Shown here piece by piece: positions 25,111 through 32,927 of a stretch of DNA of 39,107 nucleotides. Made by a program: the position numbers and the translations under genes. Source of the stretch: Williamwhitmania taraxaci (GTDB taxonomy: Bacteria > Bacteroidota > Bacteroidia > Bacteroidales > Williamwhitmaniaceae); assembly GCF_900096565.1 (NCBI RefSeq), contig NZ_FMYP01000004.1, positions 50,009-89,115 of the forward strand. The letters run 5' to 3'. Each line of letters begins with the position of its first letter. The stretch's first letter is position 1. A model generated the notes under the pieces. That model ran no database searches, had not been told where the DNA came from, and saw only the letters and a list, made by a program, of their open reading frames with translations.

Positions 25111-25545
25111 ATGAAAAACGAAAAACAAATCAAGCTGTTCCTTGTAGACGATGATGCATTGTTCTTAAAGTTATTGGAAATCGAATTCCTTCGAAGCGCT
25201 GATTTTATCGTTGAAACATATGCAACGGGTGAACTTTGTCTGGAGAATTTATCGCACAATCCAGATGTTATTATTTTAGATTATTATCTCGATGGTATTG
25301 ATAAGGTTGCGATGAACGGATTGGATACCCTCGACAAAATTAAAGCGGCCAATCCCGATATTCCGGTTGTGATGCTATCATCTCAGGATAAAATTGAAGT
25401 GGCAATAAGTTGCATGCATCATCGTGCATTTGATTATGTGGTAAAGAGCGAAACGGCGTTCGTTCGATTGCAAAAAATTATTTCATCTATATTCCGTTTC
25501 AAAAAAATGGAAAAAGAGTTAAACTGGTATATGGATCGAATGTAA
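25111..25545 (+). CDS. Stand-alone response regulator receiver
   Basis: 144 residues, only a receiver domain. It has the acidic pair D13-D14 in FLVDDD, the phosphoacceptor D57 in VIILDYYLDG, S90 in VVMLSSQD and K112 in YVVKSE. No DNA-binding or enzyme domain follows; the tail is a short helix (KKMEKELNWYMDRM). I chose the ATG at 25111, since the 36 residues before it in the frame start (25003) carry no domain. It lies 147 nt behind HK2 on the same strand and is likely co-transcribed with it. It is the natural phosphate sink for the Hpt domains of HK1 and HK2. How it reaches transcription is unclear, because no output domain is visible. Confidence 0.88.
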   Translation: MKNEKQIKLFLVDDDALFLKLLEIEFLRSADFIVETYATGELCLENLSHNPDVIILDYYLDGIDKVAMNGLDTLDKIKAANPDIPVVMLSSQDKIEVAISCMHHRAFDYVVKSETAFVRLQKIISSIFRFKKMEKELNWYMDRM

Positions 25546-25711
25546 TCGACTCTTTTTTAGATAAATAATCCTTGTAGATTCTCGTTTTTGCGGTTAAAGA
25601 TTGATCTTTAGTTTCCTTTTCCAATGGGGAAAAATAAAAGTATATCATTCCTACCCTTTTTGCCAGAAAATTAATCTTGAAATCCAGATTTAGGAAAAAA
25701 CACCATCATGA

Positions 25712-25775
25712 GTGAATTATGCAATATATTTATAGAATTATGTAACACTGTGATTTATATTAGTTCCTACTTTTA
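25712..25775 (+). promoter_or_regulatory. Box C: 35-bp regulatory box and promoter of CsbD-Mla group
   Basis: GTGAATTATGCAA (25712-25724) and TGTAAC (25741-25746) match the consensus. Here the two halves are nearly identical over 11 bases: GAATTATGCAA and GAATTATGTAA, 21 bp apart, the clearest direct repeat of the five. The -7-like TACTTTTA is at 25768-25775, 21 nt behind the box. The predicted transcript begins about 17 nt before the CsbD start. Confidence 0.75.
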
Positions 25776-25798
25776 CTGAAAAATAAATATCTACAATA

Positions 25799-25987
25799 AT
25801 GAAAAATACAACAGAATTAAATGGGAACTGGAACGAGCAGAAAGGCAAACTAAAACAAAGGATTGCGGTTCTTACAAATAACGACTTGATGTTTGACGAA
25901 GGAAAAAATGAGGCTATGCGTGGAAAGTTACAGGTTATTTTGGGAATGAGTAAAGAGCAAATGGACAAAATCATTGAAGCACTGTAA
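25799..25987 (+). CDS. CsbD-family stress protein
   Basis: 62 residues with the CsbD opening ELNGNWNEQKGKLKQRIAVL and a middle LMFDEGKNEAMRGKLQVILG. The family consists of small charged helical proteins, general-stress induced in Bacillus and widespread in Bacteroidota, with no known biochemistry. It is the first gene behind box C. The gap to MlaE is 182 nt, so it may be co-transcribed with or terminated before the Mla-type operon; no terminator is evident. Confidence 0.88.
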   Translation: MKNTTELNGNWNEQKGKLKQRIAVLTNNDLMFDEGKNEAMRGKLQVILGMSKEQMDKIIEAL

Positions 25988-26169
25988 ATACGATCTCATA
26001 ATTACTGTCATCGGTTATCGATATTCGATGAGCGATGAGCTATGACTTTTTTTTAGGATAGAAAATTCTTTATAGAAAAGATATAGAGTGGACCAAATTG
26101 CGAAACTCAAAGGATCTAGATTGAAATCTGGGAATTGACCTACAGTCAACTAAATCAAATTTTCTGCGC

Positions 26170-27021
26170 ATGAAATCAATACCAAATAAATTAAAGCAAC
26201 CAATTACTAGGGTTAAAAACATCGCAGTCAAACACTCCACTAAGATTAGTGAGAGAACACTAAAAACGACTGTTGAAGCAAACACCTTTTTTACTAATAT
26301 GGCCGATGCACTCTTGTTTACAACCAGAGTTGTAAAGGAGACGTTCTCAGTGGATTTTGAATTCAAGGAGTTCCTGCGCCAGTGCTATCAAATTGGGTAC
26401 AAGTCGCTACCCCTTATTTCCGTAACTGGTGTCATTATTGGATTAGTGCTTACAATTCAATCACGGCCAGCTCTTGTGAATTTTGGTGCAGTCTCCATGC
26501 TTCCCGGAATGGTTACCATATCGCTTATCAGAGAAATGGGACCAGTTATTACTGCTTTGATATGTGCAGGAAAAATTGGTTCGGGAATAGGTGCAGAGTT
26601 AGGCTCAATGCGCGTTACAGAGCAAATTGATGCCATGGAGGTATCCGCCACCAATCCGATGCGTTTTTTGGTTGTTACGCGTGTATTGGCTGCAACCCTT
26701 ATGATTCCTATACTTGTGCTCTATGCCGATTCGGTAGGAATACTAGGAAGTTGGATAGGCGCAAACATCAAGGGCGATGTCACCTTTTCGCTGTTTTTCT
26801 CACAGGCATTTAGCCATGTTGGCTTTGTAGATCTTATACCTGCAATTGTTAAATCGTTCTTTTTTGGAGCAGTAATTGGGTTAGTGGGTTGCTACAAAGG
26901 ATATACGGCAGGACGAGGAACCGAGAGCGTGGGTATTGCCGCAAATTCATCGGTAGTGCTAGCCTCATTGTTAGTGATTATTATAGACTTAATTGCGGTT
27001 CAAATCACTGATTTAATATAA
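26170..27021 (+). CDS. mlaE: MlaE-family ABC transporter permease
   Basis: 283 residues. A 75-residue N-terminal part precedes five to six transmembrane helices (about 82-280). The conserved inner-membrane core is visible: IREMGPVITALICAGKIGSG, then AELGSMRVTEQIDAMEVSAT, then NPMRFLVVTRVLAATLMIP and a later CYKGYTAGRGTESVG. The MRVTEQIDAMEV loop is the contact with the ATPase. With MlaF and MlaD it forms the inner-membrane lipid-transport machine that moves phospholipid between inner and outer membranes. The ATG at 26170 gives a plausible N-terminus. The gap to the ATPase gene is 87 nt. Confidence 0.92.
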   Translation: MKSIPNKLKQPITRVKNIAVKHSTKISERTLKTTVEANTFFTNMADALLFTTRVVKETFSVDFEFKEFLRQCYQIGYKSLPLISVTGVIIGLVLTIQSRPALVNFGAVSMLPGMVTISLIREMGPVITALICAGKIGSGIGAELGSMRVTEQIDAMEVSATNPMRFLVVTRVLAATLMIPILVLYADSVGILGSWIGANIKGDVTFSLFFSQAFSHVGFVDLIPAIVKSFFFGAVIGLVGCYKGYTAGRGTESVGIAANSSVVLASLLVIIIDLIAVQITDLI

Positions 27022-27108
27022 TCTAGTTGTAACTAATGGTATCTTTGCTTAAAAGCATTGATTCAGAAGGTAGCACCAAATACCGATAATTAATACTAGT
27101 AAAAGATA

Positions 27109-27885
27109 ATGAACACGCCCCAAACAGAAACAATTGGTTCGGTAACCCGAAAATCCAGACAGCCGGTTATTGAGATAAATAACTTGCGGAAAGGTTTTGG
27201 CTCCCAAGAGGTGCTTAAAGATGTTTCATTAAAGCTCATGGAGGGAGAGAACCTTGTTGTATTGGGAAAATCAGGTTCCGGAAAATCCGTCCTCATTAAG
27301 TTAATTGCTGGCCTTCTGCAACCAGAGGAGGGAACAATCAATGTTCTGGGAGAAGATGTCTGCTTATTAAACAGCAATGGGTTAGGCGAACTAAGAAAGA
27401 AGATTGGTTTTCTTTTTCAAAGTGGCGCACTTTACGACTCTATGACGGTAAGACAAAATTTGGAATTCCCTTTACGAAGAATAAAAAAGGGGATTTCTCA
27501 GGAAGAGATCGAGCACAAAACAGCGGAAGCATTGGAGAACGTTGGATTATCAGAAGCTATTGATAAAATGCCGTCGCAACTATCGGGTGGGATGCGCAAG
27601 CGAATTAGCCTTGCCCGAACCATTGTGGTAGACCCAGCAATACTACTATACGACGAACCTACCACTGGCCTCGACCCTGTAACTTCCGACGAAATAAGTG
27701 CACTTATCAATGAGGTGCAAAAGAGATACAAAACCTCTTCCATCATTATTACGCACGATATTGCTTGTGTGCGTGCAACAGCCGACCGTATTATTATGCT
27801 GCTGGATGGTGCAGTTTACATGGAAGGAAGTTTAGATAAGTTTGAAAAATCAACAGATCCGTTGATCATATCATTCTTCAAGTAA
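27109..27885 (+). CDS. mlaF: MlaF-family ABC transporter ATPase
   Basis: 258 residues, one ABC domain with all motifs: Walker A GKSGSGKS (53-60), Q-loop Q104 in FLFQSGALYD, signature LSGGM (158-162), Walker B ILLYDE (178-183, catalytic E183) and H-loop H216. FQSGALYDSMTVRQNLEFPL and the RKRISLAR helix after the signature are typical of MlaF. It powers lipid movement by the MlaE permease. A short N-terminal extension (about 18 residues) precedes the domain. The next gene, mlaD, starts 33 nt downstream. Confidence 0.93.
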   Translation: MNTPQTETIGSVTRKSRQPVIEINNLRKGFGSQEVLKDVSLKLMEGENLVVLGKSGSGKSVLIKLIAGLLQPEEGTINVLGEDVCLLNSNGLGELRKKIGFLFQSGALYDSMTVRQNLEFPLRRIKKGISQEEIEHKTAEALENVGLSEAIDKMPSQLSGGMRKRISLARTIVVDPAILLYDEPTTGLDPVTSDEISALINEVQKRYKTSSIIITHDIACVRATADRIIMLLDGAVYMEGSLDKFEKSTDPLIISFFK

Positions 27886-27918
27886 CATTTATGGGTTTAA
27901 AATTAAAACAACAAAATC

Positions 27919-28662
27919 ATGGATAAGAACACACCAAAATTCAAAGTAAGATTAGGTCTGTTTGTTGCTGGCGGATTGGTGCTTTTTGTAATAGCAATCT
28001 TTCTGATAGGAAGGCAGAAAAACCTATTTAATCCTGTATTTGCCCTAACAACAACCTTCAACAATGTAAGTGGGTTGGAAGTAGGAAGCAATGTACGCTT
28101 CTCAGGAATAAACGTAGGAACCGTAAATAACATCTTAATAATCAACGATTCTACTGTAATGGTTGCCATGAACATTCGAAAAGATATTCAGCAATTCATT
28201 AAAACTGATAGTAAAGCAGGTATTGGTTCCTCTGGGATCATTGGCGACCGCCTAATAGTTATATCGCAAGGGAGTCCTGATGCATTGGTAGTGAAAGACA
28301 AACAACTTATTTCCTCTGTAGAACCAACTGAAACGGATGCGATCATGTTGAGCCTAAAAGTTACCGCCGAGAATGCCGAAGTAATCTCCGATCAACTGGC
28401 CGAAATCATGATTAAGGTAAATAGTGGAAGTGGTATACTAGGAAAATTAATCCAAGATTCAACAATGGCCGACAACATCAATAAAACCATTGTAAATTTA
28501 AAGAAAAGCAGCAAAGGGTTGGATGAGAATATGAATGCAGCAAAGAGTAATTTCTTTCTAAGAGGTTATTTTAAGAAGAAAGCAAAGGCAGCCGAGCAAA
28601 AGAAAGAGGACGCAGCCGAGCAAAAGAAGGAAGAGGAAGCAGAACAAAAAGCCAAAGAATAA
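27919..28662 (+). CDS. mlaD: MlaD-like MCE-domain protein with charged tail
   Basis: 247 residues. One N-terminal transmembrane helix (about 11-31, LGLFVAGGLVLFVIAIFLIG) is followed by a single MCE domain with NVSGLEVGSNVRFSGINVGT and IGSSGIIGDRLIVISQGS. A coil part (about 130-210) comes next, then a highly charged Ala-Glu-Gln-Lys tail (from about 220) with AEQKKEDAAEQKKEEEAEQK. MCE proteins form hexameric rings in the periplasm that pass lipids. The tail is unusual and probably extends toward the peptidoglycan or outer membrane. The start codon is unambiguous, just after the mlaF stop. Confidence 0.88.
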   Translation: MDKNTPKFKVRLGLFVAGGLVLFVIAIFLIGRQKNLFNPVFALTTTFNNVSGLEVGSNVRFSGINVGTVNNILIINDSTVMVAMNIRKDIQQFIKTDSKAGIGSSGIIGDRLIVISQGSPDALVVKDKQLISSVEPTETDAIMLSLKVTAENAEVISDQLAEIMIKVNSGSGILGKLIQDSTMADNINKTIVNLKKSSKGLDENMNAAKSNFFLRGYFKKKAKAAEQKKEDAAEQKKEEEAEQKAKE

Positions 28663-28783
28663 CAGCAACCCAAACAAAAATCTCAAATATGTGGAATTAA
28701 AATGGCCGCTATAATTTTAGTGCTCAAAAAGACACTGACAGCTAAAATGGCAAAAAGACATTGTCCAAACAAAGTAACTGAGA

Positions 28784-30616
28784 ATGTGGTTCAAGATTCT
28801 ACTCATACTTATTCTTACTTTACTCTTGAGTAGTGAATATGTCGTTGCACAAGTGCCTATAAAAACAGATTCAACTAAAATTTATAAGGAGATTCAAAAC
28901 TATTCGAAACGGAGCAAGTTTACCAAACTCATATATCGACTAGTTTTTAAGCCATTACCTACTAAAAAAACTACTAAAAGGAATAGTGATATTGTCAAGA
29001 AGCGACCAAAATCATATAGCGCATTTGAAGGAAAAATCATTCGGAGGATAAATATTGTTACGTTGGATCCATTCGGTTTTTCAATTGGCGATACTTCAGA
29101 TGCGCCACAATTTATTGCTTACAAAATTGCAAATAAAGCGCATGTAAAAACGAGGCGGATAACTGTCCTTAATCTTCTACTGATAAATAAAAACGATTCT
29201 TTCAACTCTTTTCTGGTTCGAGAATCGGAGCGTTTAATTCGGAAGCAAAGCTATATACACGAGGTCTCGATTAATGCTAAACTAGTCAGTAGCAAATCCG
29301 ATTCAGTTGACCTATATATTCGTGTTTCAGACATATGGAGCATTATTCCTGACGGTTCAATTTCCGCTTCAAGCGCAACGCTAAACCTTACCGATAAGAA
29401 TTTTTTAGGAACAGGTCACGAATTTCAGAATGCATATACTCAAAGATATACTGGACCCAATAATTCTTTCAAGACCAACTATTATATCCCAAACATTAAG
29501 AATACATATATTAATACTACGTTACGGTACGAAACTAACGGTAGCGCAAATAATTCTAGAAGTTTATCCTTCGACCGTCCGTTTTTTTCACCCATGGCAA
29601 AGTGGGCTGCGGGTGTTTATTTTGCGCATCAATTCAGCAGCGATTCAATATATACCAGTAACTCGCTATACATCTTACAGAGGCTTAAATACAACACACA
29701 AGATTACTGGGGAGGTAGTGCAATCCAGTTATTTGAGGGTATCTCGGAGAGCGATCGAGCAACAAATTTTATTTCGACAATACGTTTCTTACGAATTCGA
29801 TACATTGAAAAACCAATAGAGACCTTGGATTTGGACCATACCTATTCCGATGAGAATCTATACCTCGCGAGCATGGGTATTTCCACACGAAAATACATTC
29901 AAGACCATTATGTTTTTAAGCATGGGGTAACAGAAGACGTCCCGGTTGGAAATGTTTATAGCCTAACAGCTGGTTATCAGGAAAAAGATAGCTTAAATCG
30001 ATTTTACTTTGGTGCTCGCATTTCGTTTGGAAATTATTACACCTTTGGCCACCTCAGCACTAACCTTGAGTACGGAACATTTTACCGAGCATCAAAGGCA
30101 GAACAGGGAGTAATCTCGACCAGTATAACCTACTTCTCAAAAATTATGGAAGTTGGCAAGTGGAAATTCAGACAATTTGCAAAACCAGAAGTAACAATTG
30201 GCACTAATCGGTTCTCTAACGATAGCTTAACGCTCAAAGATGGTTATGGACTTGATGGTTTTAATAGTTCTGCATTATCCGGTCCAGGGAAGCTCGTTAT
30301 GACACTCCAAACGCAGGCGTATGCTCCATGGAATTTTTTCGGATTCCGTTTTGGACCATATCTATCCTATTCAATGGGAATGATAAGCGATACCAAAAAC
30401 GGATTTAGGAGAAGTAAAGTATATTCTCGCATAGGACTAGGCGTTCTAATTAAAAATGAAAACCTTGTATTTAGCACCTTTCAGTTATCTTTCTCATTCT
30501 ACCCAATAATTCCAGGGATAGGTCCCGATGTTTTTAAAGCTAACTCGTTTAGAACATCGGATTTTGGCCTTAGAGATTTTGAAATCGAAAAACCCAGAGC
30601 TGTTCAATACCAATAG
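28784..30616 (+). CDS. POTRA/BamA-like outer-membrane beta-barrel protein
   Basis: 610 residues with a cleavable signal peptide (cut near AQ at 22-23). About residues 80-200 look like one POTRA-type domain (GKIIRRINIVTLDPFGFSIG, then RKQSYIHEVSINAKLVSSKS, VDLYIRVSDIWSIIPDG). The rest is a beta-barrel with amphipathic strands and a start LTDKNFLGTGHEFQNAYTQR like that of BamA/TamA surface antigens. The last residues are polar, so the usual C-terminal Phe signature is absent. It lies 121 nt behind mlaD in the same orientation, an arrangement suggesting an outer-membrane partner for the Mla machine. The exact cargo is unknown; insertion of proteins (BamA role) is also possible. Confidence 0.75.
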   Translation: MWFKILLILILTLLLSSEYVVAQVPIKTDSTKIYKEIQNYSKRSKFTKLIYRLVFKPLPTKKTTKRNSDIVKKRPKSYSAFEGKIIRRINIVTLDPFGFSIGDTSDAPQFIAYKIANKAHVKTRRITVLNLLLINKNDSFNSFLVRESERLIRKQSYIHEVSINAKLVSSKSDSVDLYIRVSDIWSIIPDGSISASSATLNLTDKNFLGTGHEFQNAYTQRYTGPNNSFKTNYYIPNIKNTYINTTLRYETNGSANNSRSLSFDRPFFSPMAKWAAGVYFAHQFSSDSIYTSNSLYILQRLKYNTQDYWGGSAIQLFEGISESDRATNFISTIRFLRIRYIEKPIETLDLDHTYSDENLYLASMGISTRKYIQDHYVFKHGVTEDVPVGNVYSLTAGYQEKDSLNRFYFGARISFGNYYTFGHLSTNLEYGTFYRASKAEQGVISTSITYFSKIMEVGKWKFRQFAKPEVTIGTNRFSNDSLTLKDGYGLDGFNSSALSGPGKLVMTLQTQAYAPWNFFGFRFGPYLSYSMGMISDTKNGFRRSKVYSRIGLGVLIKNENLVFSTFQLSFSFYPIIPGIGPDVFKANSFRTSDFGLRDFEIEKPRAVQYQ

Positions 30617-30661
30617 TATCATATAACTCACTTTTTACATCAGTTCATTTGTTTGCTATAC

Positions 30662-30725
30662 GTGAATGATGTAAGGATTTTAATTATTTGTGTAATGCTT
30701 TCATAAATGAAGTGCCTCATATTTG
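30662..30725 (+). promoter_or_regulatory. Box D: 35-bp regulatory box and promoter of the YXWGXW gene
   Basis: GTGAATGATGTAA (30662-30674) and TGTAAT (30691-30696) match the consensus, 21 bp between halves. The -7-like CATATTTG is at 30718-30725, 21 nt behind. A CTTTCATAA segment after the second half is shared with box E. A transcript from here starts after 30707, which rules out the earliest in-frame ATG and favours 30749. Confidence 0.75.
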
Positions 30726-30748
30726 CAATATTAAATGATGCACTCATA

Positions 30749-31177
30749 ATGAAAATCATGAAAATTTCACACGAAGTATACAACGTCGAGCTGCAGCCAA
30801 ATCCTGGATCTCTAGTTTCCCGACTTTATTCTCAATACAAGTTTGGAAAGCACCTAAACAAAATGATAGCGATTGCTTCCTTAGGCGTAATTGGGTTACT
30901 AACGTCCTCCTGTGCACCAGCATATGTTGAGACGGTACCATCAGAAACAGTATACGTTAGACCAATCCGACCGAATGATCAGTATATCTGGATAGACGGC
31001 AACTGGGTTTGGAATAATCGAACTGGCAGATACGTGCAGCGTAATGGTTATTGGGATAGGCCACGCTACAACCACACTTACACTCAAGGATACTGGAGGG
31101 CTACACCACGCGGGCATCAATGGCAGCAAGGTCATTGGCAACGAAACGGCCGTAGCGGGGGCAACCGGCACCGATAA
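30749..31177 (+). CDS. YXWGXW-type repeat lipoprotein
   Basis: 142 residues from the ATG at 30749; the frame's first ATG at 30707 lies upstream of the predicted transcription start, and a Met at 30863 would give a bare lipobox region. A hydrophobic segment (about 37-55) ends at lipobox GLLTSSC, preceded by a basic stretch. The mature part holds Trp- and Tyr-rich motifs: YIWIDGNWVWNN, GRYVQRNGYW, GYWRATPRGHQWQQGHW. This is the YXWGXW family found on Bacteroidota and proteobacterial cell envelopes; it probably sits in the periplasm or on the outer membrane. The long n-region (about 36 residues before the hydrophobic stretch) is unusual for a signal peptide. Function unknown. Confidence 0.75.
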   Translation: MKIMKISHEVYNVELQPNPGSLVSRLYSQYKFGKHLNKMIAIASLGVIGLLTSSCAPAYVETVPSETVYVRPIRPNDQYIWIDGNWVWNNRTGRYVQRNGYWDRPRYNHTYTQGYWRATPRGHQWQQGHWQRNGRSGGNRHR

Positions 31178-31263
31178 TCATAACAGACCTCCAAGATGAC
31201 CTCGATGTCAATTGACAAGAATTTGTTAAGGTGCTCTAATTCAGAATTATTCAATTGAAATGC

Positions 31264-31327
31264 GTGAATAATGCAAATGATTTCAACAATTGTGTAACAC
31301 TTTCATAATCCAAGAGCCATACATTTG
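31264..31327 (+). promoter_or_regulatory. Box E: 35-bp regulatory box and promoter of the coiled-coil lipoprotein
   Basis: GTGAATAATGCAA (31264-31276) and TGTAAC (31293-31298) match the consensus. The -7 element TACATTTG (31320-31327) fits TAnnTTTG perfectly, 21 nt behind the box. The transcript should start near 31334, so the frame's first ATG at 31325 cannot be used and the start at 31367 follows. Confidence 0.8.
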
Positions 31328-31366
31328 TTTAAATTAATAACAAACAAAACACTAACAACCAAACTT

Positions 31367-31828
31367 ATGAAAAAGACAATTTTAGCACTAGCAGTTACAG
31401 CATTTTTAGGCGGCGTTACATTATCCAGCTGTCAATCATCAGCCGAAAAAGTTGAGAATGCTCAGGATAAGGTGCAGGAAGCACAAAACGATGCCGACGA
31501 TGCCCAAATAGATTTAGACCAGGCTCGAGAAGATTCTTATAAAGAATACCAAGAATTTAAGAAGGAATCCGATAAGAATTTTATCGCTCGTGAGAAAAGC
31601 ATGGCTGAATTCAAGGCTAGAATTTCAAAAGAAAAGAAAGAAAACAGAGCACAATACGAGAAAAAGTTGGCTGAGTTAGAGCAAAAAAACAGCGACATGA
31701 AAAAGAAAATGGATGATTACAAAGAAGAAGGAAAAGATAAATGGGATTCATTCAAGACTGAATTTAATCACGATATGGATGAGTTAGGCAAAGCAATCAG
31801 TGATTTAGTGAAAGATAATAAAAAATAA
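31367..31828 (+). CDS. Coiled-coil lipoprotein
   Basis: 153 residues. The signal peptide ends at lipobox VTLSSC (Cys 22). The mature part is one long charged helix: AEKVENAQDKVQEAQNDADD, then DLDQAREDSYKEYQEFKKES, and later KLAELEQKNSDMKKKMDDYK. I chose the ATG at 31367 because the upstream frame lies before the predicted transcript start and lacks a signal peptide. It resembles small Bacteroidota stress lipoproteins seen next to YtxH/CsbD genes. It may bridge the peptidoglycan and the outer membrane like Lpp-type proteins. A porin-family gene follows 42 nt downstream in the same orientation. Confidence 0.82.
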   Translation: MKKTILALAVTAFLGGVTLSSCQSSAEKVENAQDKVQEAQNDADDAQIDLDQAREDSYKEYQEFKKESDKNFIAREKSMAEFKARISKEKKENRAQYEKKLAELEQKNSDMKKKMDDYKEEGKDKWDSFKTEFNHDMDELGKAISDLVKDNKK

Positions 31829-31870
31829 TCTCACAAGAATAAGTTCAAATTTAACACAAAACTAGAAGTC

Positions 31871-32485
31871 ATGAAAAAAACAATTCTATTATTCGTGGTA
31901 GCTACCGTAATAGGTGGAACCCTTAAAGCACAAGATGAATTACATTTTGGATTAAAAATAGGAACAAACTTATCGAATGTTTACGACACTAAGGGTGAGG
32001 AATTTGATGCTGATTCCAAGTTTGGATTTGTAGCAGGAGCTTTCTTTTCTATCCCAATTGGATCATTTTTAGGAGTTCAACCTGAGGTGTTATTCTCACA
32101 AAAAGGATTTCAGGCAACAGGGAAGATTCTGGGAAGTGATTACAAGTTTACTAGGACATTAAACTACATTGATGTTCCTTTATTAGTAGCATTGAAACCA
32201 ATCCCAATGGTAACAATATTAGCTGGTCCTCAATATTCCTATTTGATTAAGGAGAAAGTTGAATTTTCGGGGAGTACATCATCATCCAACGAAAATGATA
32301 TTGAAAATGATAATATCCGAAAAAACACCTTGTGTTTCTTAGGTGGTCTTGATCTAAATTTTGAAACTATTGTTATTGGAGCACGAGCTGGTTGGGATCT
32401 TTACAACAACAACGGTGATGGCACTTCTACCACTCCACGATACAAGAATGTATGGTACCAAGCTACAATTGGATTTAGGTTTTAA
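31871..32485 (+). CDS. Porin-family outer-membrane beta-barrel protein
   Basis: 204 residues with a signal peptide (cut after LKA, about residue 20). Mature sequence begins QDELHFGLKIGTNLSNVYDT and has eight-strand barrel character: KFGFVAGAFFSIPIGSFLGV, QPEVLFSQKGFQATG, TRTLNYIDVPLLVALKPIP, MVTILAGPQYSYLIKEKVEF and a closing WYQATIGFRF with terminal Phe. It fits the OmpW/PorT-like outer-membrane beta-barrel family of Bacteroidota. The gene shares box E with the lipoprotein and ends at the terminator at 32571. The role may be in envelope stability. Confidence 0.85.
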   Translation: MKKTILLFVVATVIGGTLKAQDELHFGLKIGTNLSNVYDTKGEEFDADSKFGFVAGAFFSIPIGSFLGVQPEVLFSQKGFQATGKILGSDYKFTRTLNYIDVPLLVALKPIPMVTILAGPQYSYLIKEKVEFSGSTSSSNENDIENDNIRKNTLCFLGGLDLNFETIVIGARAGWDLYNNNGDGTSTTPRYKNVWYQATIGFRF

Positions 32486-32570
32486 AGTAACGAATACAAA
32501 ACGATATTCTATTCGATAATCAATTATACGTTATTCATAATATTAGATTGCAAAAAAACGAATAGATTTT

Positions 32571-32623
32571 TACTGTGTGGGATCTACCATCGACTTGTCT
32601 AAATCCCACACAGTATTTTTTTT
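32571..32623 (+). terminator. Rho-independent terminator
   Basis: A perfect 13-bp stem (TACTGTGTGGGAT at 32571-32583, ATCCCACACAGTA at 32603-32615) with a 19-nt loop and eight Ts (32616-32623). It closes the lipoprotein/porin operon. Confidence 0.85.
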
Positions 32624-32768
32624 AGATTAACGTTACGCATTTATATTGCAATATGACAATGCAATACTGTCTCAATACAATTAGGCACTTTGCTTTAAGT
32701 CTCGAATAAAAATGAAAATTTAATTAACTCGAATATATAAACTTCAAACTAATTTAAACTTTAAAATT

Positions 32769-32927
32769 ATGGGAAATCTACTTTATGTCATAGCAGTTAT
32801 TCTGCTTATTGCTTGGGCAATTGGTTTTATTGGCTACAGCGCTGGAGGTCTTATTCACATTCTTCTTGTTATTGCAATCATTGCAGTTGTACTTCGATTA
32901 ATCCAAGGTAAAACTCCAATATCATGA
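32769..32927 (+). CDS. lmo0937-like small membrane protein
   Basis: This 52-residue protein has two hydrophobic helices around a Gly-rich turn: MGNLLYVIAVILLIAWAIGF, then IGYSAGGLIHILLVIAIIAV and an end VLRLIQGKTPIS. That is the pattern of the lmo0937-type small membrane proteins common near stress genes in Bacteroidota. It is too short for many gene finders. Its stop overlaps the start of the next gene by 4 nt (ATGA at 32924-32927), so both are translated from one message. The role in the membrane is unknown. Confidence 0.85.
   Translation: MGNLLYVIAVILLIAWAIGFIGYSAGGLIHILLVIAIIAVVLRLIQGKTPIS

Noticed and set aside
32640-32692. TGCAA pairs before the lmo0937-like gene as a box copy
   Set aside because: Spacing is 14 bp, the GTGAAT part is absent and the -7 octamer GCACTTTG is poor.
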